NCBI GenBank assembly: GCA_004369085.1
Contig: ML210571.1
Span: 1-14,976 of the forward strand
Direction: 5' to 3'
Source: Coprinopsis marcescibilis
Taxonomy: Eukaryota; Basidiomycota; Agaricomycetes; Agaricales; Psathyrellaceae
DNA length: 14,976 nt
Both the position numbers and the translations under genes were made by a program. A model generated the notes under the pieces. It did no database searches, had not been told where the DNA came from, and saw only the letters and a program-made list of their open reading frames with translations. Positions 1 through 9,900 of the stretch are shown here, one piece after another. Within the stretch, counting starts at the first letter, position 1, and each line of letters opens with the position of its first letter.

Positions 1-1270
1 GGTCAAAGGCGGTGCCGTTGTACTGTTCGACCTTGACTGCGTCGAACTGGCATAACGGAAGTAAGCTGGAATCGCTCATGGTTTTGTCTACCCAGCTCAT
101 AAGGGGAGTGCCCAGCATTTCGTACAATATATCTTCCTCCTTTGTCTTTGGATTCATGAACTTCATTTCAGTTTTTTCAATCTAAGGCATTCGAGAAGGG
201 ACAAGTTTTATTAGATACCATGTATTCAAGAGCAGAAAGGAAGGAACATTACAGTAGGTACATGAACTCTTTGAGCTTCCTCCCAGGTTTTACTAAGATC
301 CGGCTCGTTGATAATAGTGAACTCTTTTGGATTAGAGACACACTCTTGAATCAGCGAGATAAGTCGCTTCGTCTGTTTCTTGTTCATCCGAGCGTCCTGC
401 ACCAGTTCCGCAATCTCAAAGTCAAGGCGGGTACGAAAAGGCCTCCAAGGTTCTGTGTCAATCGAGCTGAGGCTGTAGTCGCCGCTTAAGCCTGGCTGGT
501 AATCCAGAAACCGATGCATCTTGACTGGCTTGCCGGTGTTGGGATGGGATGTGATGCGTACATCTTTGTCACACAGCTCCCAGCCTATTGGCACGGCGCC
601 GTGGATGGGGTCATCGTCGAATATGGTTCTGGCTGTTGCCGTCTGCACAGGGTCTCGGACGTCGAGTGATTCGCCGCCATCTTTTGCGCAAATTCAGCCT
701 CAGAGCTGAGCGTAGGCTAGACAGAAACGCTAGCTTACATTCCTCACCCAGAGTATCCCCTCCATCGTTTAACTCCTGCAGCGCTTCAGCTTCCGCTGCA
801 CTCACAAGATGGTCTGCTCCCACATTGTTGTCATGTACTTTGAGTAAAGTTAATATGGGCGGAGTACCAAAGATCCGGACCTACTCACTGTCCACACTGA
901 GGGGATTGTTTCGTGATCGCTTTACTGCTCGATTCCTTGAAGGAGAAACCAGGGTGTCCCTCGAGTTGGGTGGTATGGTGAATGGCACTTGATCCTGAGT
1001 GATCAAGCTTTCCCCAAGACTACCTAAGTAGAATGATTAATCCGTGAGCTTGTGCCGCTCCGTCAGCACTTACATGAAGGCCAGGAACGTACCTTGCAGC
1101 TCAAGCTCAGGAAAATAAGCAGGAGAATTCGGGTTCATCGTGCACGCCCTTTCGTGACTGAAGCGGCCGCGGGGATCGACTCCCAGGCCGCAGAACAAAC
1201 ATTTTACGCCAGCTGGCTTGCCCCGTTGGCTGGTTCCTCGTTTCGTGCTTTCCCCCTTGTTTTTGTCCAT
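1..1270 (-). CDS. Plavaka-type transposase, N-terminal part (spliced, partial)
   Basis: Five phase-consistent exons are visible: 1270-1093, 1023-889, 837-739 (or 813-739), 680-253 and 181-1. Introns are 69, 51 (or 75), 58 and 71 bp, with donors GTACGT, GTGAGT, GTAAGC and GTAATG; the first and last end in TTAG, the others in less typical AAG. The start is the ATG of MDKNKGEST; an upstream in-frame Met at 1342 is possible but less natural. Exon 1 encodes a zinc-finger-like CX2CX11HX3C cluster (CLFCGLGVDPRGRFSHERAC). Exon 4 contains PWRPFRTRLDFEIAELV followed by NKKQTKRLISLI, and exon 5 contains the TEMKFMNPKTKEEDILYEML region; this order is typical of Plavaka transposases of Agaricomycetes. No stop or frameshift interrupts the visible half, so the gene may be intact, but the catalytic part lies outside the window. 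The family call is from memory of its motifs. Confidence 0.75.
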
Positions 1271-1501
1271 GTTGTTAAGGTGGTTCAGGTGTTGTAGATA
1301 GTTGTAGATAAGGGGAAACAAGGCAGAATCGAGAGAATACAACCCTTTCCCACAATCTTATCGCACCCATCAAAATACTAATTGGGCCATCACAATTTTG
1401 TTCATTGAAAACATGGGTGGGAATCTCAAACTGATTTTTTGATTACAATCGTCATTGTAATCCCGTTTTGGCGATTTCAATCAAACATGATTGTAACAGT
1501 G
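1..1501 (-). mobile_element. Plavaka-type DNA transposon, 5' half, cut by window edge
   Basis: The interval holds the 5' half of a transposase gene plus a right-hand terminal region. Between the gene start (1270) and about 1501 the DNA is AT-rich and carries several related inverted motifs: GATTACAAT (1441-1449) pairs exactly with ATTGTAATC (1454-1462), and GATTTCAATC and GATTGTAA follow. Read inward on the minus strand, a CACTG terminus lies at 1501-1497. CACTA/CMC-like elements, the group Plavaka is placed in, often end in CACT. NACHT-relic sequence starts at about 1521, so the element end probably lies at 1501-1520. The left terminus and target duplication are outside the window, so the boundary is inferred. 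Confidence 0.6.
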
Positions 1502-1520
1502 TGGGGGAATTCCGACATCA

Positions 1521-1823
1521 GTGCTTCAAGTTGGAGGACAGGGCTGAAGGCGATATCCAGGTAGTTGATTACGGTGGCGGCACATAGAAATACGCCTTCC
1601 GTACTTTCCACAAAGGTTTTCAATAGCTCTTCCAAGATGGAAGCGCCATATACGGTCCTAGAGACACGGTGTCTGATGGATTTACCACGGTCGTAGTGCT
1701 TCGTAGTGGTTGTGAACAACAGATAGCGAATAGGATGCGCGTAGAATACGGGCGGAGTTGTCGAGAAACCGCATAACCTGAGGCTCCGGTCGCGTCATGA
1801 GAATGAACTTGAAGGAAGATGGG
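1521..1823 (-). pseudogene. NACHT-domain relic, paralogue of the NLR at 6990-11260
   Basis: This 303-nt stretch aligns over its whole length with 10184-10476 (293 nt) of the intact NLR gene and is very similar by eye. In order it encodes the counterparts of SSFKFILMTRPEPQVM (post-Walker-B strand), IRHRVSRTVYGASILEELL and GVFLCAATVINYLDIAF. A 10-bp tandem duplication (1691-1700 and 1701-1710, one base different) accounts for the length difference and shifts the frame; reading through it hits a stop. The P-loop and Walker B region that should follow to the right is not recognisable beyond about 1860, and the part that should lie to the left is replaced by the transposon end. It is a dead fragment that shows a second NLR copy once stood here. 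Confidence 0.85.
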
Positions 1824-1829
1824 CCATCC

Positions 1830-2700
1830 TAGTTGCCGACAGCGTCCGAAGTCCTCCACGAAAGCTCGTTCCACCCGAGGATCTCCAATACTCGACTTCA
1901 CATTCACCCCTCCTTGACTCACCATTGATGCCCACATCGTCCTTGTATCCAGATAGATTAATCGCGCCGATATGGATTAGAAAACATACCACGCTGGTTC
2001 CGTCGGTGTTGATCATGTTCAAGTTCATCAGGATATACGAGCTGCCCACACACATTTCGCGTTCTTCTCTACCCTGTGTCTCTCGGCTGAGCTCACGCAA
2101 GGGCGAAACCGACTAGTGTTATATGACCGATCCCATGTGTAGCTCACATTCAAGCAAGCCATACACCAAAACATACGAATTGTTCGAGGAGTGTAGTAAG
2201 CCATCTCAAGGTCAAGCTAGCCACCTGACATTGCTCGTTGCGTGCCGAATTGCTGAGACGTACTACCCTTCCAGAAAGTATGACATGGCAATTCGGTGAG
2301 TAAGTACTCTTCGATGAAGTTTGTAATGCTGATATCAATTGGCTTTGTTCGTGCGCGATGAACAGAAAGGAGGTAGCCATAAGCAACTTTCATGGCTGTC
2401 GTCGTTTCAACCTCCTCTATGCCCATCTTCCGGGAAAGGCTCTGGAACTGTATCGCCGCAGTGCATGGTACAGCGTAGAGACTTGTTAGAGACAGATTAC
2501 TTTTATTGCTGATGGAAAACGAGATGGAATAAATATCATGTGTAGCCACATTCACACCCGGTTTGGCTCAGAATATTATCAAACTGGCCTTGTGTGCTGT
2601 ATTTGATGAGCGGACGGAATTTACAGCGACGATTTTTACGATCCTAGCCAATATATATGTACAAATACAAAGCCCTGAGTTCTGATTTGCTGTTGACGTT
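1830..2700. other. Intergenic stretch without a convincing gene
   Basis: Open frames on the minus strand (1795-2100, 2150-2386, 2217-2555) are short. The longest begins at GTG rather than ATG; its first in-frame ATG is at 2426, leaving 70 codons. The peptide there (KMGIEEVETTTAMKVAYGY onward) resembles no family I recognise, and I could not build a phase-consistent spliced model around it. Around 1824-1900 there may be very decayed NACHT sequence continuing the relic. No RNA gene, repeat or clear promoter was seen. Confidence 0.4.
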
Positions 2701-2708
2701 CAAGTGGG

Positions 2709-3962
2709 TCACAAGGTAGCCTCATCCAATATTGCTTCGACCTCTTCAGTGGACATCTGTCCTGCAGCCATGTAGGTGGTCAAAACTGCCTGTACCGTAT
2801 GTATTGAGGGACGTCCGTTGGGACACCATTCCCAGCAATGCCGGAGAAGTGTCCATAAGGCATCCGGAATAGCAGCAGGTTGACTTGGCAAAGTCTTACA
2901 CAAGATGGCCCACACGACATTTGGGTCGTAGCGGAAGCGGGCATAAGGGACCTATTATAGCTCTTAGCGAATAAAGTTGAGGAGTATAAATCAGCCGACA
3001 TACGTCCAACGTGAATATCTAGAGCCAAGGTCAGTACAACTGCAGATAGCCATATTTTTATTGGCGTACCTCCAGTATTGTCATTCCGAACGACCACACA
3101 TCCGAGTTTTTCGTCAACGGGGGAGGTTTGAAGTCATCTGAATCGACATCGGGCGGCGCCAGTAGCTCATGCGCCATCCAGCGCAATGTGCCACCAAAAC
3201 TCGTAGAGGTGTAGCCCCTCGTGTCCAGGACCCTTGATAACCCAAAGTCGATCAGGCAAGCTTGTCCATCGTCGTTTACCAGAATGTTGCACTGAAAGGC
3301 CGTTAGCCGTAGAGTCATAACCAGCAGCAATGAAGGCCTACCGCCTTGATGTCACCGTGAATAACAGCGTTTGGCCGAATGGAATGAAGATACGAAAGAC
3401 CGGATGAAGCTTGTGTGAGCTTGAAGTTAGTATGTCAGTGGCTGTCCGCAAGAAGCACAAGAACGCAACATACAAGCTCAAGGAGCTTCCGTTGTGAACA
3501 CGAATTGGTCTTCGCATACTGCATGAGATTCCCGTTTCCATAGAATGGGGTGACTAGAGCCGGTGTGCAAAGTGGGGTTCGCTGTTGGAATGAAGTTACG
3601 CCAAAAAAAGGCGCTACATTGGGGTGCTTCAACTTCGACCACAGTTCCCCTTCCTTCATTAGATGCTAGAACTTGATTGGGGGACTTGTATCTATCGAGT
3701 GGATGCAAAAAGCATACCTGGATCCGTTTCTTAGATTGCTCCTGTGTTGGGACGTGTGTTCTAACTACTTTAATGGCCACCTAAAATTGGAGACTTGAGT
3801 CAGTGCTTCGAAACACCATATACAGTCTTGGGATTTTCGCATGCGTACTGTCTGAGATTTCCCTTTGACATAGTAAACGCCCTTGAAAATATCTGCGAGG
3901 CCCCCATGCGCGAACGGAGTGTTGTCGACGTTAGAAAAACTTCCCAATTGAAGCACCTGCAT
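2709..3962 (-). CDS. TKL-type protein kinase, seven exons, 308 aa
   Basis: Predicted serine/threonine (tyrosine-kinase-like) protein kinase, essentially one kinase domain. Exons: 3962-3849, 3780-3718, 3665-3474, 3419-3342, 3291-3070, 3018-3004 and 2951-2709; all six introns (50-68 bp) are phase 0 with GTA donors and AG acceptors. Landmarks by residue: glycine loop HGGLADIF at 19-26, VAIK with Lys42, alpha-C EGELWSKL about 64-71, HGDIKACN at 144-151 (Asp146, Asn151), DFG at 164-166, RWMAHELL in place of APE, DVWSFGM, then CWEWCPNGRPS near the C-terminus. HGD instead of HRD is usual in the expanded Agaricomycete TKL kinases as I know them. No signal peptide or membrane segment is seen, so it is probably cytoplasmic. 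The first ATG of the conserved frame (3962) lies about 45 bp below a TATA-like motif. Exon 6 is only 15 nt. The substrate is unknown. Confidence 0.88.
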
Positions 3963-4007
3963 TAAGACCGGGAGGGAGCACCTACACCAGTTCCAAGAAG
4001 TCAATAA

Positions 4008-4015
4008 CCTTTATA
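4008..4015 (-). promoter_or_regulatory. TATA-like box upstream of the kinase gene
   Basis: TATAAAGG on the minus strand, about 45 bp upstream of the chosen ATG at 3962. At this spacing transcription would begin close to 3980 and give a very short leader, which favours 3962 as the start over a longer N-terminus. Only the motif and its spacing support this. Confidence 0.35.
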
Positions 4016-4114
4016 CAAAAATAATAAACCCGATTGGATTTAATATAAACACTGACCTTGGGCTCTTCATTGTGCGGTATTGGATGAATGAGGAGTACAC
4101 GCTAGAAAAAAACG

Positions 4115-4275
4115 TGGCAAGTCGCCTATTTTTCTATTTTTGGGGTGATTCAACATCGACCACAGTTTTCATCCCATCAACAAACGCTACAACTCGATTA
4201 GGACTAGTGAATACAAAATGCATACCTGGTTGCGTTTCGTGTGTTCCTGTGCTGCGACGTGGATTCTAACCCTCA
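4115..4275 (-). pseudogene. Decayed duplicate of kinase exons 2-3
   Basis: This stretch resembles 3594-3765 inside the neighbouring kinase gene. Shared blocks in the same order and orientation include GGGGTG-TTCAAC-TCGACCACAGTT (compare 3630-3650), GCATACCTGG (the exon 2 donor; compare 3711-3720) and the ACGTGG/ACGTGT-TTCTAAC block (compare 3750-3765). The intron between is partly deleted and no reading frame survives. It is a tandem, partial, old copy lying just upstream of the intact gene. Identity was judged by eye and is moderate. Confidence 0.65.
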
Positions 4276-4398
4276 GAAATGCATTGAAAGAGAACCCCCC
4301 CTCCCCGTGAAACGGGCAAATTAAATGTCACCTTCCGGGTCAAAAAGTTGACAGAGAACGCCACTGCGAAACGCGCAAGCTAAAACTTAGCAGTCACC

Positions 4399-5000
4399 TT
4401 ACCATTCTCCATTGGGGCAGGAGTGTTCATGCTTCATGCAAGAAGGGTCCATGTAGTTGTCTACAATCCGCGAGTCAATTAATCTTCAGACTAGGAGAAC
4501 TTACCGATCAGGTCCTTTGGGGCATCCGTATGCAGGAGGTGCCTCCGGGGGAGTGTCAGCAACAGATTCTCCAACACCACTGCACCCTCCCTGGAAGGTA
4601 TGGCACAATCCTAGCCGGTGTCTGACCTCGGGTCAAAGTCTAATAGGAATGTTAGGACAGCTGCAGGTCACTGTGTGGGCTGAGACTTACGTGTCCAAGA
4701 TTGTAGTACTAAAGTGCCTCCAGGAACAAAGGAGAATACGTTGACGACACCGTCGTCTGAGGGTCTCGAGGAATACTCCTGGGGGAAGGTTGCATACTCC
4801 AACAAACCGGCGGCAGAACGTGCTCTGAACCTGCAGGCGGGATAGTATCAACCTACATCGAAGTCTCAAGATGAGCTCTGTCTCAGAGAGTTCTTCATTG
4901 CCTGCTGTTGTGCGGTATTTGAGGCCCGCTGAAAGCCTGGAGGCCAGAGCCATTCTGCGTTCAAGTTGGCTGTTCGAGTGATGTTGGCGAGGTTCCGAGG
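4399..5000 (-). pseudogene. M43-family extracellular metalloprotease pseudogene (MEP1/pappalysin-like)
   Basis: Translating the minus strand in changing frames gives, in order: NLANITRTANLNAEW (about 4997-4953), SNTAQQQAMKNSLRQ, GLLEYATFPQEYSSRPSDDG followed by VVNVFSFVPGGT, YYNLGHTLT, an intron (4690-4640, GTAAGT...CTAAC...TTAG), [20 protein letters not shown] followed by [20 protein letters not shown], a second intron (4504-4461), then NYMDPSCM. This is the block order of secreted fungal M43 proteases around the HExxHxxGxxH zinc site. In the zinc site the first His codon is disrupted by an apparent 2-nt loss, while Glu, the second His, Gly and the third His remain. There is another frameshift before YYNLG and stops in the upstream part. 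The signal peptide and propeptide are missing; recognisable homology stops about 20-30 bp from the long inverted repeat. Clearly non-functional. Confidence 0.8.
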
Positions 5001-5019
5001 TCCCTCGGGTTCTGTGGGC

Positions 5020-5901
5020 TACGGTGTTCGAGAAGGGTAAGGTTCGATTTTTCACGCGCGAGCTCAAATGATGCCGACCTTCGGTGGCTATGGCTTCATG
5101 TGCTGCCGTGGAGATGGAGCTATTTGACCTCCTGAGACTGTTAACTTGTACCCAAGGGCTCTAGGGTTGTATGTACTAATTTTGAGCTGAATTCTGCATG
5201 TTATAACTGTCTGTCAAAGGGGAGGCCCGGTATAGCTGAGAGACTGACGCTACCCGCGAGTGCAGTGTGGCTGTGCGGCGCGTTTTGAGGAATAGTTGCA
5301 GGGACAGTCAAACCAGATTTAAACGTTTCGTATGTGTAGCTAAGGAAGAGTCTAATTACAAAGTTGCTCATAATGACTATGGGACTGTATAGGCCCAGTT
5401 TTGCGACATCCGGAGCCTTCCTAACTATATGTAGTACTATACCTACTGGCTGGTAGCTACCGCAACAAGTATAATGATCCTGTTCGCGCTTTTCAAATAG
5501 GAGGGCTCCGGATGTCGCAAAACTGGGCCTATACAGTCCCATAGTCATTATGAGCAACTTTGTAATTAGACTCTTCCTTAGCTACACATACGAAACGTTT
5601 AAATCTGGTTTGACTGTCCCTGCAACTATTCCTCAAAACGCGCCGCACAGCCACACTGCACTCGCGGGTAGCGTCAGTCTCTCAGCTATACCGGGCCTCC
5701 CCTTTGACAGACAGTTATAACATGCAGAATTCAGCTCAAAATTAGTACATACAACCCTAGAGCCCTTGGGTACAAGTTAACAGTCTCAGGAGGTCAAATA
5801 GCTCCATCTCCACGGCAGCACACGAAGACATAGCCACCGAAGGTCGGTATCACTTGAGCTCGCGCATGAAAAATCGAACCTTACCCTTCTCGAACACCGT
5901 A
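5020..5901. repeat. Very long inverted repeat (398-bp arms, 86-bp spacer)
   Basis: Left arm 5020-5417 pairs with right arm 5504-5901. Each left position x pairs with 10921-x along the whole length, so there are no gaps. The inner 317 bp (5101-5417 against 5504-5820) match exactly. Only five mismatches were found, all within 5055-5098 of the outer part; the outermost 30 bp match again. Beyond 5020 and 5901 similarity stops abruptly. The spacer is 5418-5503, and its first six bases can pair further with one G-U. The ends read TA-CGGTGTTCGAG and its complement, so a TA target duplication of a mariner-like foldback element is possible but cannot be separated from the palindrome itself. Neither arm has a convincing ORF; the frame at 5201-5557 is symmetry plus chance. 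Transcription through it would give a near-perfect hairpin about 400 bp long. Confidence 0.95.
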
Positions 5902-6989
5902 AAAAGGACCTTAACATGCTGCGCGAAAGCGACAGCCCGCTACGCGCCGAGGTTCCATGATATCCCCGCCGGTGCATAAACATTGCCTCCAAAAGGGGGC
6001 ACGCTAGAGACGCGGGCTCGTTCGGTGAGCGGCGATGCTCGGTGTATCGCGCTTGTCTCTCTTATCACTTGTACATCTACTGCCCATCCACCACCTCATT
6101 CGATGAGTACACAACACCGACTCATGGCTTGCTTTCAAAACTGCGCCTCAGACCTCAGCCTTGCATCACCAGCAGCCTCCATCAAGTACATCTCTTGCAG
6201 GTCTCCCCTTTTCCCTCTCCTTGATTTAGAATAATTCTTCTTGCACATTGCTCCTACTAAGTTTGTTACGCAACTATCTATCATCACGGACCTCATGCAC
6301 ATCACACATACCCTCAGACCCTTACATGCACCATTCAGACTAAACTCGCATAAATCACGTATAATTGCAGCATAACATGTTAGCAACGCAACGCCTCACT
6401 GTACACATGCTCGTACATTTAGATAATCAATTTCTTCCGTCAACTCAAAAAGCTTTCTCGGGCTAGACGGAGTGTAGCAAACGCCAATGTGAAACACGAG
6501 AGCTGCGAGGAGTTGGTGTGTGACCCAGACCCGCCCTCGCCAAAAAGTCACTTTCATGGAAAGTCCCCAACCTTCTGATAGAGCTGAGGAAGCACCATAA
6601 GCTTTATCATATTCTGTGGAAATAGGTAAGGGCCATCGCGCACACCCTTAGAACTCCTCAGACACAGTCGGACCCTCGGCCTCTCAGCCTCTCAGCCTCT
6701 CGGACCTTCGTACTTCCGGACTTTCCATGAATGGAAAGCTCTCACCCCCGGGCTTACTAGTCTCACCTAGCTCGAGCATAAAGCCTTCGGCTTTGCCCAC
6801 AACGCTGCGCGGGTAGTCCAAGAGTCAACGACAGCAACTCGCTGCCAATGAGACTCAGAGTCAGACTAGTGCAGCTGGAGATTAATGCTACGGTATATAC
6901 GTTTGACCTGATGCCCCGGATGGGTAGAATGGAACAACTGAACTTGTATTGGCAAAGATCTTTGTTCGACGGTAAAAACTCTGGACATC
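5902..6989. other. Intergenic region, no gene seen; small inverted and tandem repeats
   Basis: No open frame here has plausible composition or recognisable domains. Small structures are visible: ACTTTC-ATG-GAAAGT (6550-6564), CTTTCCAT-GA-ATGGAAAG (6721-6738), AAAGCC-TTC-GGCTTT (6780-6794) and three tandem copies of GCCTCTCA/G (6679-6702). The right end should include the 3' untranslated region of the NLR gene, which stops at 6990. Confidence 0.5.
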
Positions 6990-9900
6990 CTACAACGCCA
7001 ACGCCTGTGTCCGAATATTTTCCACAAACCGTTCGGCTTTCGCCAACCGTCCTTCATACTTTGTTCCAGGGCAAACCTCCACTAACCGCCGATATACTCC
7101 CGTCCACTCTTGTGCAGAATCAAGGGCGATCTTCCACATCTTCAACCCTCGCAGGCACAAAAGACAATGGTCCAAAGTGTCTGCGAGATCCTTCAACGAC
7201 GTCGATATTTCCGAGGTTTGGTCTACGAGCCACCGACGAATGGTGATCGCTTCTTCGAGTAACGGAAGGGCTTCTGAATGCCGTTTGGATGTGACGAGGT
7301 AGCGTCCCAGGAAATGGAGAGACGTTCCGAGGCCCACGTATGCCTCATGCTTCGACGGATCGAATTCAAAGCAGGGTGGGGCATGGTTGGGAAGAGGTTC
7401 GCCGGCTCCGTTTCCCTCAGGCAACTGAACAGTGATATCCGAAACCTCTGTTGGGACCACTTGTCTGGCTTCTTCTTGAAGAGGTACATCAACCACTGCA
7501 GGGGGAACTGCTTGTTCTGGACCAGGTTCTGCGCCATTGTCTTGAAAGGGTTGGTCGGGGATTGGTGGAATGACTTGCGCAGTGATAACTGGCACGTCGC
7601 CACTGTCCGGAAGTTGGGGAGGGGCCGACGACTCAGTGCCCTGGACAATGTCTGTCGGCGCAGCATCGCTGTCCTGAGCTTGATCTGGGGTGGAGGGTGG
7701 AGTCGCCAAACTGGTCGTCCCACCTTCAGCTGCAGATTCTTGTGGAATTGCGGGAGGGACGCCAATGTTGGTAGGAAGGTGTTGGTCTAAATCTTGACTC
7801 TGAGCATCAGAGCTCTCATCCTGCGGCACAGGATCGGAGGATGGATCGATATGAGGGGTATCAATTGCCGAGGATGCCAGTACCGTTGTTGTCGCTTGGT
7901 CGATATCACGGATAGGAACCGTTGGAGCTTCGAGCTGACTTTCGATGTCGTCAGATTTCGGTTTCGGCGTTGTCTGATCCAACGGTGTAGAAGATGCTAC
8001 TGTTTCCTCTTGGGGGGAAGATCCCAGCACCGAGGCAGAACGTTCCCGCATCTGCAAAGCATCCCCGACCAACCTCTTCCGAACGTCCACAGCCTCTTGC
8101 AAAACCGGTATGGCTTCCTCATACCGCTTACATTCCCCATACGCACGCGCCAACCGATGAAGAGCAGGTGCCAACGCCGGTTCAACAGTCGCTCCATCCT
8201 CCTCCAACAGCCGACGATAGATCGTAACAGCCTCCTCAGCACACTTGATAGCATCGGAATGGCGTTTCACCAAAGTGAGCGACCAGGCATGCCGATCGAG
8301 GGAACCTGCGAGGTCTCTCAAAAGCATACGCGAGGCCCCTCCTTCCCTATCCAAAAGTCGACGCTTAACCTCCACCAGCTCCCGAGTCGCCGCAACACAT
8401 TCTGGGTAAGGCTGGTTGGATTCGAGTTCGTCCACCAGTTGTTGTAGTGAATGTGCGAGAAGGGGGTCGTATGTCTGCCCGTTGTGGTCTTTCAGCTGGA
8501 GGAAAACCTTGACAGCGTCTTTGTGTCCGAGTTGGTCAAGCTCAAAGCGGAACTTGGAATGCAAAGCTACCGATTCCTGAAGGATGCTATCGTAGGTTGA
8601 GGGATCGAGAATGGCCAACTCTCGACGAACACTAATCGCCTCCTCTGCTGCCACAATCGCATCGGCCAGGAGACCACACTTTCTCAGATCCGACGCCAGC
8701 TTGTGAAGTAAATAGGCAAGGCGTGGTTGGAAGTATGAAGCATTGGTCGAGGACAGCTGGCGCAAGATGTCAACAACCTCTTGTTTGTGCTTGAGAGCGC
8801 TGTCGGTCTGGCCAGTATACCAAAGGCAGGAGGCATAGAGCCTCACTGAGCCAACCAGGACAGCTGGATCCTGACCTAGACGACGCATATATGCAATGCA
8901 CTCGTCGACAAACGGAATGGCGTCTTTATGACGCTTATGAGCGGCCAGTGTCCACGCTTGCGAGTGAAGCGCAAGTGCGAAGGGTAACTCGAGGTCAGGG
9001 TTGGCTGTAACGAGCAGTCGATAGATTTGAATGCTCTCGGACCCCGCTTCCAGTGCTGCGTCGTGTCGGTCGAGCTTGGTGAGGGATATGGCGCGATGGT
9101 AGAGTAATTGGGCCAGAACACGCTGCGACTCCGTAGAACCTTCGGCTGACTTGCGAGCAATAACCAAGCCTTCGTCGATAGTGGTAAGGCTTTCGTCGTA
9201 CTGCCGAAGAGTCGCAAGAATGCTGGAGAGAAGGCGGAAGGAACGGGCACAGTCGAGCTCAACTGCGGGATCGAGGTTGCTGGCAAGGACGAGGCGGTAC
9301 AGAGACGCTGCTTCTTGAGCTGCAAGCAACGCCTCGGTGATACGACTTCCTTTCAGACAGGCTGCTACAGAGCAGAGGCTTCGTGCGGCTGCTAATAATG
9401 ACATTTCGTCCATAACGCCACTGGAGTGTCTCTGCGAAAAGGTCAGATTCAAATTGGTTCATCGAAGAGCCCAGCTACTCACTGCGGCCAATTTGCGGAG
9501 TGTTCCCAGGTCTATTAAGGAGCCCAGGGATGCGGTAGCTTCTAGCATTGGTCTTGGGTCTGAGAGTAGGACCTCTCTGACGAGCTGGACAAGGGATGGC
9601 TCGACATCCTCGATCGACGCAGCAAGAATGTGTTCCGCGACGTGTCGACATGAGTACCATATGTGCTCGTGTGCTGGCAACATTGGCTCTCTCTCCAGCA
9701 GGGGGATAGCCTTCGATTCATCCCACTCTCCGCTGGTAAAACCAAGTGAAGGGACATTGCCCTGGTTCAGGTCTTTCTGGATGACGAGCAAGGCAAGGCT
9801 TGACAACTTGCGATGATGAAGGATGGGATCCAGGCGGTGTGGTTCTGGAGCACGCGTCGTGAGGTACTCCTTGACAGAAACGTGCAGGAGACGGAGCGGT

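Noticed and set aside
1620..1937. 105-codon minus-strand frame as a separate gene
   Set aside because: Its recognisable part (VHSHDATGASGYAVSRQLRP) is the out-of-frame shadow of the NACHT relic; the same shadow exists over the intact NLR at 10363-10563.
5041..5060. tRNA B-box-like GGTTCGATTT in the palindrome arm
   Set aside because: The B-box match is incomplete, and no A-box, acceptor stem or cloverleaf could be drawn around it.
4687..5067. 126-codon minus-strand frame
   Set aside because: It is the wrong frame of the M43 pseudogene; the homologous protein blocks are read in the other two frames.
5201..5557. 118-codon minus-strand frame crossing the palindrome spacer
   Set aside because: It spans both arms and the loop, so part of it is the reverse complement of another part; no domain is visible.
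7278..8447. Two long plus-strand open frames (170 and 217 codons) over the NLR
   Set aside because: They lie antisense to the TPR exon and its linker, have no ATG context or domain and show Trp/Cys/Arg-rich shadow composition.
9337..9816. 159-codon plus-strand frame
   Set aside because: It lies across the NACHT-TPR intron junction antisense to the NLR and has no features of its own.
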